Below are positions 1 through 5,190 of a stretch of 5,190 nucleotides of DNA, piece by piece; position 1 is the first letter of the stretch; every line of letters begins with the position of its first letter. The stretch comes from Natronohydrobacter sp. (GTDB lineage: Bacteria > Pseudomonadota > Alphaproteobacteria > Rhodobacterales > Rhodobacteraceae). Position numbers and translations under genes: made by a program. The notes beneath the pieces were generated by a model. That model did not search any database. It worked only from the letters and a program-made list of their open reading frames with translations, and was not told the origin of the DNA. The DNA is taken from the NCBI GenBank assembly GCA_007116445.1, contig SKIM01000057.1, forward strand, positions 1 to 5,190, given 5' to 3'.

Positions 1-288
1 ATCGTGGTCTGGCCGAAGGTCTACGAGGCGCATCGCCGGGCTGTGATCGGCGGGCGGCTGCTCAAGGTCACCGGCCGTGTGCAGCGCGAAGGCGCAGTGA
101 TCCATGTGATCGCGGAGGCGATCGAGGATCGCTCGGATCTGCTGGCGGCAATGGGGCGCGGGGTAATTGACCCCACTGAGGGGCGCAGTGACGAGGCCCG
201 CCGCCCTGTGCCCACGCGCCAGCCCCGCTCGGTGCGTCATCCGCGCGATCAGGCCAAACAGCTCTTTCCCAGCCGCGATTTTCACTGA
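1..288 (+). CDS. dnaE2: Error-prone DNA polymerase DnaE2 (ImuC), C-terminal end only
   Basis: This is the last 95 residues of an open frame that enters from the left edge and stops with TGA at 286-288. The start is outside the window. The start of the fragment (VVWPKVYEAHRRAV, then RLLKVTGRVQREG and VIHVIAEAIED) matches the OB-fold part of C-family polymerase alpha subunits, and the end HPRDQAKQLFPSRDFH is the signature tail of the DnaE2/ImuC branch. In that family the protein performs SOS-induced, mutagenic translesion synthesis together with ImuA and ImuB; those partners, if present, would lie left of the window. About 30 residues before the tail are Arg/Pro-rich and look like a flexible linker. 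The gene converges on plsY, with 29 bases between the two stop codons. The family assignment is from recalled motifs and is firm; the catalytic PHP and polymerase domains cannot be checked here. Confidence 0.93.
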   Translation: MVVWPKVYEAHRRAVIGGRLLKVTGRVQREGAVIHVIAEAIEDRSDLLAAMGRGVIDPTEGRSDEARRPVPTRQPRSVRHPRDQAKQLFPSRDFH

Positions 289-317
289 TGCTGCGGCAAG
301 GGGAGAGGGGGCGCGCG

Positions 318-926
318 TCAGTCCTTGCGCGAGAAGCGCGCCTCAGTGCCCAGACGCAGGCGGTGGATATTCTCGGCATGTTTCCAGAAGATCATTGCGG
401 CCAGGATCACGAACAGCCCGACCATGGACCCGTAGCCCAGGACCAGCGCCAGCACGGGTGCCAGTCCCGCCGCGATCAGTGCCGAGAGCGACGAGATGCG
501 CGAGAGTTTGAAGGTCACAGCCCAGATGGCGCAGATCACCAACCCCACAGGCCAGGCGAGCGCCAGTGATGTGCCTACAAAAGTCGCCACCCCCTTGCCG
601 CCTTTCAGCCCCAGAAACACCGGGTAGAGATGGCCCAGAAACGCGGCCAGTGCCGCTGTCTGGGCGGCATCCTCGCCAAGGAGGGCCCAGGCGATCAGCG
701 CCGCGATGGCCCCTTTCGCGGCATCGAGCAGGAAGGTCAGCACGCCCGCGAGCTTGTTGCCCGTGCGCATGACATTCGTGGCCCCGATATTGCCCGACCC
801 GATCTGGCGCAGATCGCCCAGCCCCATGACGCGGGCAATGACCACGCCAAAGGGGATCGAGCCGATCAGATAGGCGGCAAGCCCCACCAGTCCCAGAAGC
901 CAGAGCGGGTTGATGATCTCAGGCAT
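318..926 (-). CDS. plsY: Acyl-phosphate:glycerol-3-phosphate acyltransferase PlsY
   Basis: This inner-membrane enzyme transfers an acyl group from acyl phosphate to glycerol-3-phosphate, giving lysophosphatidic acid, the first step of phospholipid synthesis in the PlsX/PlsY pathway. The 202-residue protein has the usual PlsY length and several hydrophobic segments (about 8-30, 60-83, 92-106, 120-138, 145-180). All three family motifs are visible: GSIPFG at 22-27 with GSGNIGATN at 43-51, the Gly-rich GHLYPVFLGLKGGKGVAT at 98-115, and WKHAENIHRLRLGTE at 181-195. DAAKG at 68-72 is also typical. The ATG at 926 was chosen over an in-frame start further upstream (1052) because the protein then begins as PlsY should and a perfect AGGAGG (complement of 933-938) lies six bases before it. 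The first eight bases overlap the end of the dihydroorotase-like gene, so translation is probably coupled. It is the last gene of the operon. Confidence 0.97.
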   Translation of the reverse strand: MPEIINPLWLLGLVGLAAYLIGSIPFGVVIARVMGLGDLRQIGSGNIGATNVMRTGNKLAGVLTFLLDAAKGAIAALIAWALLGEDAAQTAALAAFLGHLYPVFLGLKGGKGVATFVGTSLALAWPVGLVICAIWAVTFKLSRISSLSALIAAGLAPVLALVLGYGSMVGLFVILAAMIFWKHAENIHRLRLGTEARFSRKD

Positions 927-2202
927 GCTGTGCCTCCTGCGTGAAGACGGGCGCGCCTGCGACATAGGTGGCAAGCACCCGTCCTTGCATCCGCGCCCCA
1001 TCAAAGGGTGTGTTTTTCGATTTCGACAGCAATGCGAACCGGTCGAGCACAAAGGGCGCGTCAGGATCGAACAGCACCAGATCAGCAGGCGCGCCGACTG
1101 CCAGCCGCCCGCCTGCCAGCCCCAGACGTTGTGCGGGGTTCAGCGACAGCGCGCGCCAGATCAGCGGCAGTGGCAGCCCTTCGGAATGATGCAGGCGCAT
1201 CGCGGCAGGCAGCAGGGTTTCCAGCCCTACGGCCCCGGCGGCGGCTTCTTCAAACGGCAGGCGCTTGGATTCTTCGTCCTGCGGCGTGTGCATCGAGCAG
1301 ATCACATCAATCAGCCCATCAGCCACAGCCTGAACCATGGCGCGGCGGTCATCTTCGCTGCGCAGGGGGGGCGTGAATTTGAAGAAGGTGCGGTAATCAC
1401 CCAGATCAAATTCATTGAGCGTCAGATGATGGATCGAGATACCCGCGGTCACATCAAGCCCGTTGCGCTTGGCGCGCTCAAGCGCAGGCAGGCTGCGCGC
1501 GGTGGTGATCTGGTCCGCGTGGTAGCGCACGCCCGTCATCTCGACGAGGCCCATGTCGCGGTCCAGCCCCATCCGCTCGGCCATGGGCGAGACCGAGGGC
1601 AACCCGCGCAGGGACGCGAATTTGCCCGAGGTCGCACAGGCCCCGCGCGACAGGCCCGCATCCTGCGGATGGCCGATGATCAGCGCGCCAAGACCCGCGG
1701 CATAGGTCATGCACCGCGCCAGAATGCGCGTATCGGTCACAACCCGGTCGCCATCGGTGAAGGCCAGCGCGCCCGCGTCCAGAAGCAGGCCGATCTCGGC
1801 CATCTCGCGGCCCTCGCGCCCGCGCGTCAGGGCCGCCATGGCGCGGATATTGACCGGCGTGCGCGCCGTGGCACGGCGGGTGACATATTCCAGCACTTCG
1901 GGCGTGTCGATGGCAGGATCCGTGTCCGGGCGCATGATGATCGTGGTCACCCCGCCGCGTGCAGCTGCAAGCCCCGCCGTGCGCAGGCTTTCCTTGTGCT
2001 GCGCGCCCGGCTCGCCCACCTGCACGCCCAGATCGACGATTCCGGGGGCGAGGCATTTGCCACCGCAACAGACGACCGTGGCATCCGCAGGGCAGGGGCC
2101 GTCCAGCGCCGTGATCTGCCCGCCTTCGACTGTGATGGCGCCCATGCGCTCGGCGCGGGCTTCCGGGTCGATCAGGCGGGCATTGTGGAACCACAGATGC
2201 AT
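919..2202 (-). CDS. pyrC: Dihydroorotase homologue, probably non-catalytic (PyrC'-like)
   Basis: This 427-residue protein is a class I dihydroorotase-fold amidohydrolase by length and landmarks: LAPGIVDLG at 51-59, EPGAQHKES at 64-72, FTPPLR at 276-281, GLETLLPA at 326-333, and SKSKNTPFDG at 393-402. The active site, however, is dismantled. The metal-binding HxH of the family is G59-V-Q61 and the nearby substrate Arg is G63. The Asn of the MPNT motif is D93. The second Asp of FTDDG is G151. The metal His of the HVST motif is Q231, and the catalytic Asp of TDHAPH is M304 (with Q308 for the last His). Only H178 keeps its expected identity. In Pseudomonas-type enzymes such an inactive homologue is a structural subunit of aspartate carbamoyltransferase; the pyrB gene in the same operon supports that role here. 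The ATG at 2202 overlaps the preceding stop (TGATG), with GGAG six bases upstream. Databases are likely to call it simply dihydroorotase. Confidence 0.9.
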   Translation of the reverse strand: MHLWFHNARLIDPEARAERMGAITVEGGQITALDGPCPADATVVCCGGKCLAPGIVDLGVQVGEPGAQHKESLRTAGLAAARGGVTTIIMRPDTDPAIDTPEVLEYVTRRATARTPVNIRAMAALTRGREGREMAEIGLLLDAGALAFTDGDRVVTDTRILARCMTYAAGLGALIIGHPQDAGLSRGACATSGKFASLRGLPSVSPMAERMGLDRDMGLVEMTGVRYHADQITTARSLPALERAKRNGLDVTAGISIHHLTLNEFDLGDYRTFFKFTPPLRSEDDRRAMVQAVADGLIDVICSMHTPQDEESKRLPFEEAAAGAVGLETLLPAAMRLHHSEGLPLPLIWRALSLNPAQRLGLAGGRLAVGAPADLVLFDPDAPFVLDRFALLSKSKNTPFDGARMQGRVLATYVAGAPVFTQEAQHA

Positions 2203-2660
2203 CAGGCGCTCCGTTCTGGGGCCAGCGTGTCGCGGATAAGCCGCGCCACCACCGGCGGATTGACAAGATAGATCAGCACGGATTTCCGCTGCGCCGTATG
2301 GACTGCAAGGCTCGACAACCAAACACGGATGCGGCGGATATCGCGCAGCTCGATTTCGTCGTCTTCGGCGACGATCAGCCGCTGGCTGGTCAGCACATAG
2401 GGCGGTGTCTGCGCAAAAGCACGCTGGAACAGGATCGGCCCGAAGAGAAGCGCCATGCTGAGCATCAGTCCCAGATTACCCCCTCTTGGTGCACGGCCCG
2501 CAGCGAGGTCGAGCAGCATCGGTCCTGTGTAGACCAGAGTGAAAATCGCAAGCGCCACCAGGGATTCGCGCAGGATCTGAACCTCGCGGTCCTGATGGAT
2601 GAACGCCAGGAGGCGCTCACCGGGGCGCAGGACAATCGCGTCAGGTGGGGCGCTGGTCAT
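2202..2660 (-). CDS. Small membrane protein with PH-like C-terminal domain (152 aa)
   Basis: I do not recognise a named gene. The 152-residue protein starts with a polar stretch containing LRPGERLLAF (11-20), followed by two predicted membrane segments (about 34-53 and 63-80). After residue 86 comes a soluble region opening with YVLTSQRLIVAEDDEIELRD (88-107) and ending in VVARLIRDTL (137-146). A 'Y-V-L-T-x-Q-R-L' strand, an acidic turn, a 'D-I-R-x-I-R' strand and a closing amphipathic helix are the layout of bacterial PH-like domains (bPH, YdbS-type), so I infer a membrane-anchored PH-like fold. It resembles the protein encoded just upstream in size and order of parts. Its stop overlaps the dihydroorotase-like start by one base (TGATG), and its own start overlaps the previous stop in the same way; AAGGG lies six bases before the ATG. 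The real start must be 2660, because the longer in-frame extension upstream runs through the neighbouring coding region. Function unknown. Confidence 0.88.
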   Translation of the reverse strand: MTSAPPDAIVLRPGERLLAFIHQDREVQILRESLVALAIFTLVYTGPMLLDLAAGRAPRGGNLGLMLSMALLFGPILFQRAFAQTPPYVLTSQRLIVAEDDEIELRDIRRIRVWLSSLAVHTAQRKSVLIYLVNPPVVARLIRDTLAPERSA

Positions 2661-3130
2661 CAGCCGCCCTTCCGCTTGGCACGTTTGACGCGCGCGGCCT
2701 CGATCTCGGCGACCACGCTTTGGGCGCCGGCGACATGCTTGATCAGATGCTTGTCGCCGGATTTCGTGACCAGCTGAATATCGCTGAACAGGCGGCGGAC
2801 CTTCTCCAGTTCCAACAGATAGACCTCTCGCCCGGCAGGCCCAACCAGCCGCGTGTTGCTCAGCACCCAGTGGAATTTCATCTGCTCGCTGTAAAGCCAC
2901 AGCCCGCGCACGGCAAGCGCCAGCACCGCCCCCAGACTGCCGATCGCGACATGATCCGATCCGATGAAGGCCAGCACCATCCCGACAACGCCCATGCCCA
3001 GCACGGCCATGACACCGTGATCGCGCCAATAGGTGGCTTTATCCGCGCGGATGTCACGCAGCTTCTTCTCGCCCTGCTCGGGCACGAAGACAGTCTCGGC
3101 CAGCAGGCTTGTGCGGATTTCCTCACCCAT
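2660..3130 (-). CDS. Small membrane protein with PH-like C-terminal domain (156 aa)
   Basis: I do not recognise a named gene. The 156-residue protein has a charged N-terminal part (1-38), two hydrophobic segments (about 40-57 and 61-80) and a soluble domain from about 86 to 146. That domain begins HWVLSNTRLVGPAGREVYLL (87-106), contains LELEKVRRLFSDIQLVTKSG (106-125), and ends with a helix leading into a basic tail (RVKRAKRK, 147-154). The pattern 'V-L-S-N-T-R-L', then a strand with L-x-K-V-R, then a lone 'V-T-K-S-G' strand and a helix fits bacterial PH-like domains. The tail would lie on the cytoplasmic side under the positive-inside rule. The start at 3130 has a strong GGGAGG (complement of 3137-3142) six bases upstream and overlaps the end of pyrB by eight bases. 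It is probably an old paralogue of the next gene. Its place between pyrB and its usual partner gene suggests a linked role or simple co-regulation; the sequence does not say which. Confidence 0.88.
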   Translation of the reverse strand: MGEEIRTSLLAETVFVPEQGEKKLRDIRADKATYWRDHGVMAVLGMGVVGMVLAFIGSDHVAIGSLGAVLALAVRGLWLYSEQMKFHWVLSNTRLVGPAGREVYLLELEKVRRLFSDIQLVTKSGDKHLIKHVAGAQSVVAEIEAARVKRAKRKGG

Positions 3131-4091
3131 GCGCGGCCTCCCGCAGCCGGTCGCGTTCGCGCCTTGCGCGCAGATTGCGCGCCAGCAGGTCCATGCAGGC
3201 CATGCGCACCGCAACCCCCATCTCGACCTGTTCCTGAATGACCGAGCGGTTGATGTCATCTGCCAGCGCCCCGTCGATCTCAACCCCGCGATTCATCGGC
3301 CCCGGATGCATGACAATCGCATCGGGTTTCGCATAACCGAGCTTCTCGGCATCCAGCCCGTAGCGGTGGAAATATTCGCGCTCGGAGGGCACGAAGCCGC
3401 CATCCATGCGCTCGCGCTGAAGCCGCAGCATCATGACCACATCGGCGTCTTCCAGCCCGGCGCGCATGTCGTCAAACACCTCGACGCCGAATTCGGCGAC
3501 ATCCTTGGGCATCAGTGTCGGCGGGCCGACAAGACGCACGCGGTTTTCCATCTTGCCCAACAGGATCAGGTTCGACCGCGCCACGCGGCTATGCGCAATA
3601 TCACCGCAGATGGCAATGCTCAGCCGGTGCAGGCGGCCCTTCTTGCGCCGGATCGTCAGCGCATCGAGCAGCGCCTGGGTCGGGTGTTCATGCTTGCCGT
3701 CGCCCGCGTTCAGAACGGCGCAATTCACTTTTTCGGCCAGCAAATTGACCGCCCCCGACGCGCCATGCCGCACGACCAGAAGATCGGGATGCATTGCGTT
3801 CAGCGTCAGCGCCGTGTCGATCAGCGTTTCGCCTTTCTTCACGCTCGATTGCGCCATGGCCATGTTCATCACATCCGCACCCAGCCGTTTGCCTGCCAGT
3901 TCGAAACTGGCCTGCGTGCGGGTGGAGTTTTCGAAAAACATGTTGATCTGCGTCATGCCGGCCAGCGCGCGGCCATGCTTTTCGGCGGAACGGTTCAGCG
4001 CCACATAATCCTCGGCCAGATCGAGGATCGTGGTGATCTCGGCGGGCTTGAGGTCTTCGATGCCCAGAAGGTGAGTCTGTGAAAATACCAT
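3123..4091 (-). CDS. pyrB: Aspartate carbamoyltransferase catalytic subunit
   Basis: The enzyme joins carbamoyl phosphate and L-aspartate to give N-carbamoyl-aspartate and phosphate, the committed step of pyrimidine synthesis in the cytoplasm. The 322-residue protein is a little longer than the usual 305-315 and carries every expected site. The carbamoyl-phosphate loop is FFENSTRTQASFE (52-64, STRT at 56-59), and the mobile loop lysines are in SSVKKGET (82-89). R108-H109 follow in RHGASG, then HEHPTQALLD (134-143), an Arg in HSRVARS (R169) and R223 in LRLQRERM. HPGPMNRGVE (262-271) closes the set. The end is Arg-rich (308-317). I see no pyrI regulatory subunit gene; the neighbouring dihydroorotase-like protein suggests a Pseudomonas-type holoenzyme. 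The ATG at 4091 opens the operon about 20 bases after the predicted transcription start, with only a weak ribosome site (GGCGGGG region). Its last eight bases overlap the next gene. Confidence 0.98.
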   Translation of the reverse strand: MVFSQTHLLGIEDLKPAEITTILDLAEDYVALNRSAEKHGRALAGMTQINMFFENSTRTQASFELAGKRLGADVMNMAMAQSSVKKGETLIDTALTLNAMHPDLLVVRHGASGAVNLLAEKVNCAVLNAGDGKHEHPTQALLDALTIRRKKGRLHRLSIAICGDIAHSRVARSNLILLGKMENRVRLVGPPTLMPKDVAEFGVEVFDDMRAGLEDADVVMMLRLQRERMDGGFVPSEREYFHRYGLDAEKLGYAKPDAIVMHPGPMNRGVEIDGALADDINRSVIQEQVEMGVAVRMACMDLLARNLRARRERDRLREAAHG

Positions 4092-4117
4092 TGCGCCCCG
4101 CCTGTCATGCCTGCGCT

Positions 4118-4146
4118 GTTATAGAAACCGCGCCTTGCGACGACAA
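4118..4146 (-). promoter_or_regulatory. Sigma-70-like promoter of the pyrB operon
   Basis: Read on the minus strand, TTGTCG (4146-4141) is followed by exactly 17 bases and then TATAAC (4123-4118). The -35 matches the consensus at four of six positions and the -10 at five of six. Transcription would start near 4111-4112, leaving a leader of about 20 bases before the pyrB ATG at 4091. That is too short for a classical attenuator. This is the only convincing promoter I found for the five-gene run, which otherwise has no gaps between genes. Confidence 0.65.
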
Positions 4147-4149
4147 GGC
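4132..4149. repeat. Short inverted repeat over the pyrB -35 element
   Basis: GCCTTG (4132-4137) and CAAGGC (4144-4149) are perfect inverted arms of six bases around a six-base centre. The right arm covers part of the predicted -35 hexamer of the pyrB promoter (4141-4146). A dyad in this position could be an operator for a dimeric repressor, but arms this short occur often by chance in GC-rich DNA, and I cannot match it to a known factor. Confidence 0.3.
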
Positions 4150-4152
4150 CGC

Positions 4153-4181
4153 TTTACGCTGCGCGGGCGGGGGCCTACGAT
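4153..4181 (+). promoter_or_regulatory. Possible promoter of the uracil-DNA glycosylase gene
   Basis: TTTACG (4153-4158), 17 bases, then TACGAT (4176-4181) gives four of six matches in each hexamer at ideal spacing. The start of transcription would fall at about 4188, the A of the glycosylase ATG itself, so the message would be leaderless. Consistent with this, no proper Shine-Dalgarno sequence precedes that ATG; the nearest purine-rich run, GGCGG at 4182-4186, is too close. This is a weak prediction and other starts upstream are possible. Confidence 0.3.
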
Positions 4182-4187
4182 GGCGGC

Positions 4188-4994
4188 ATGACAGAAAGCC
4201 TCGGTTGGGAGACAGATTGGCACATCGCGCGCGCCTGCCTGGAATGGCAGGTCGAAATGGGCGTGGATGAGGCCATATGCGATGCGCCGGTCGATCGCTA
4301 CGCGCTCGATTCCGCCCCGGCCCCGACGCCCAAGCCCACAGCCAAGGGTGTTGCGGCCCCGTCGCCTGTGGCCCCGCCGCAGCTGGATCCGGTCGCCGCA
4401 GCACAGGCCGCCGCTGACAGCGCGCATGATCTGGATGCGCTGCGCGCTGTGCTTGAGGCCTATCCGCATTGCGAATTGCGCCGTGGCGCGCGCAATCTGG
4501 TGTTCAGCGATGGAAGCGCGGGCGCGCGGGTGATGATCGTGGGCGAAGCACCGGGGCGCGAGGAAGATCTGCAGGGCCGCCCCTTTGTGGGTGAGGCGGG
4601 CCAGCTTCTGGACCGGATGTTTGCGGCCATCAAGATGAAGCGCGACCACCCCGACCCGGCTTGCGCGCTCTATATCACCAATATCCTGCCCTGGCGGCCG
4701 CCGCAGAATCGCGATCCGAGTGCTGAGGAACGCGCGATGATGCGCCCCTTTGTGCTGCGCCATATCGCGCTTGCACAGCCCGATCTGGTCATCCTGATGG
4801 GGCGCATTTCCGCCACGACCCTGCTGGAGACCAGCGAGGGCATCACCCGTATCCGCGGGCAGTGGCGGAGCGTCCTTGACCGACCCGCGCTGCCGATGCT
4901 GCACCCCGCCTATCTGCTGCGCAACCCTGCCGCCAAGCGCGAGGCCTGGGCCGATCTGCTGGCATTACAGGCAAAACTCAGGACCATGACATGA
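4188..4994 (+). CDS. Uracil-DNA glycosylase, family 4-like, lacking most Fe-S cysteines
   Basis: The enzyme is expected to cut uracil from DNA and so begin base-excision repair. The 268-residue protein has a conserved N-terminal piece (WHIARACLEWQVEMGVDEAI, 11-30), an Ala/Pro-rich linker (about 42-78) and the catalytic domain from about 82. The family 4 signatures are clear: GEAPGREED (119-127), GRPFVGEAGQLLD (130-142), YITNILPWRPPQNR (162-175) and MLHPAYLLRNP (237-247). Classical family 4 enzymes bind a [4Fe-4S] cluster through four cysteines, in a CxxC, a CRPPQNR and a site about ten residues later. Here only C95 remains of the CxxC; the others are Y92, W169 and a Met near 184-185. It also lacks the KRRIH insert of UDGX. 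It is therefore probably a cluster-free relative, as seems common in alphaproteobacteria. The start at 4188 fits the conserved N-terminus. The gene overlaps moaB by four bases (ATGA). Confidence 0.93.
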   Translation: MTESLGWETDWHIARACLEWQVEMGVDEAICDAPVDRYALDSAPAPTPKPTAKGVAAPSPVAPPQLDPVAAAQAAADSAHDLDALRAVLEAYPHCELRRGARNLVFSDGSAGARVMIVGEAPGREEDLQGRPFVGEAGQLLDRMFAAIKMKRDHPDPACALYITNILPWRPPQNRDPSAEERAMMRPFVLRHIALAQPDLVILMGRISATTLLETSEGITRIRGQWRSVLDRPALPMLHPAYLLRNPAAKREAWADLLALQAKLRTMT

Positions 4995-5190
4995 GCCGCA
5001 TTGACCAGACCAAAGACTTCCTGCCCGTGCGTTTTGCGGTGCTGACCGTTTCGGACACGCGCGACCTGGCGTCCGACAAATCCGGCGACACACTGGCCGC
5101 GCGGATCGAAGGCGCCGGTCATGTGCTGGTTGAGCGCGCGATCCTGCCTGATGAGCGTGCCCAGATCGCCGCCCAGCTGCGCGTCTGGTG
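4991..5190 (+). CDS. moaB: Molybdenum cofactor biosynthesis protein MoaB, N-terminal part
   Basis: The first 66 codons of a gene cut by the right edge. The start MSRIDQTKDFLPVRFAVLTV (1-20) followed by SDTRDLASDKSGDTLAARIE (21-40) is the beginning of the MoaB/MogA molybdopterin-binding fold: first beta strand, the 'T-V-S-D-T-R' loop, then 'D-K-S-G-D-T-L' leading into the first helix and 'G-A-G-H' before the second strand. Proteins of this family bind molybdopterin and, in the MogA-type members, adenylylate it before molybdenum insertion. In alphaproteobacteria MoaB-type proteins are usually thought to fill that role. The conserved TTGGTG motif and the catalytic Asp lie beyond the window. ATG at 4991 overlaps the glycosylase stop (ATGA), with AGGA at 4980-4983 as the ribosome site, so the two genes are probably cotranscribed and coupled. 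MoaB and MogA cannot be fully separated from this fragment. Confidence 0.9.
   Translation, partial: MSRIDQTKDFLPVRFAVLTVSDTRDLASDKSGDTLAARIEGAGHVLVERAILPDERAQIAAQLRVW

Noticed and set aside
305..344. Possible terminator between the convergent dnaE2 and plsY genes
   Set aside because: GGCGCG (310-315) and CGCGCC (337-342) could pair, but the loop is 21 bases, there is no T-run on either side, and most of it lies in plsY coding sequence. GC-rich arms like these are expected by chance.
910..2271. Long plus-strand open frame (453 codons) opposite the dihydroorotase-like gene
   Set aside because: It is a GC-driven shadow of the minus-strand gene: its product is Arg/Gln/His-rich, resembles no family, has no ribosome site or membrane pattern, and the minus-strand reading gives a clear protein family with operon context.
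3033..4082. Long plus-strand open frame (349 codons) opposite pyrB
   Set aside because: Antisense shadow of pyrB, a highly conserved gene with all its motifs on the minus strand. The product is low in recognisable structure and the frame also runs into the adjoining membrane protein gene.
4119..4904. Minus-strand open frame (261 codons) opposite the glycosylase gene
   Set aside because: Shadow of the plus-strand glycosylase, which has clear family motifs. The antisense product is Arg/His/Gln-rich and unrecognisable.
1..5190. Mobile element, phage, CRISPR or defence system
   Set aside because: No transposase, integrase, terminal repeats, direct-repeat array or toxin-antitoxin pair is visible; apart from the two unnamed membrane proteins, which sit coupled inside the operon, all frames are housekeeping or repair families with similar base composition.

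Overview
This window is about 5.2 kb of GC-rich, densely packed bacterial chromosome. The protein sequences and gene order (pyrB, pyrC-like, plsY; a DnaE2-type polymerase; a family-4-like uracil-DNA glycosylase beside moaB) point to an alphaproteobacterium, most likely in or near the Rhodobacteraceae. I see no insertion sequence, phage gene, tRNA, rRNA or CRISPR array. The region looks like core chromosome rather than an accessory island.

Layout: (1) Positions 1-288, plus strand: the last 95 codons of dnaE2 (imuC), an error-prone polymerase. (2) Positions 318-4091, minus strand: a five-gene run read as pyrB, a small membrane PH-like protein (156 aa), a second such protein (152 aa), a dihydroorotase homologue, and plsY. 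Every junction overlaps, by 8, 1, 1 and 8 bases, so the run is almost certainly one translationally coupled operon. It converges on dnaE2 with a 29-base gap. (3) Positions 4092-4187: a divergent intergenic region with a good sigma-70-like promoter for the pyrB operon (TTGTCG, 17 bases, TATAAC) and a weaker candidate for the opposite direction. (4) Positions 4188-5190, plus strand: a uracil-DNA glycosylase gene overlapping by 4 bases a moaB-like gene that runs off the end.

How the genes work together: PyrB commits carbamoyl phosphate and aspartate to UMP synthesis. The dihydroorotase homologue beside it has lost nearly all metal and catalytic residues, so it is probably a structural partner of PyrB (a PyrC'-like pseudoenzyme) and the working dihydroorotase should be elsewhere. 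PlsY makes lysophosphatidic acid for phospholipids. The two membrane PH-like proteins between pyrB and the pseudo-dihydroorotase have no known role. They are the least explained part of the window and the best place to look for something new. The glycosylase also stands out: it has family 4 motifs but lacks most of the iron-sulfur cysteines.
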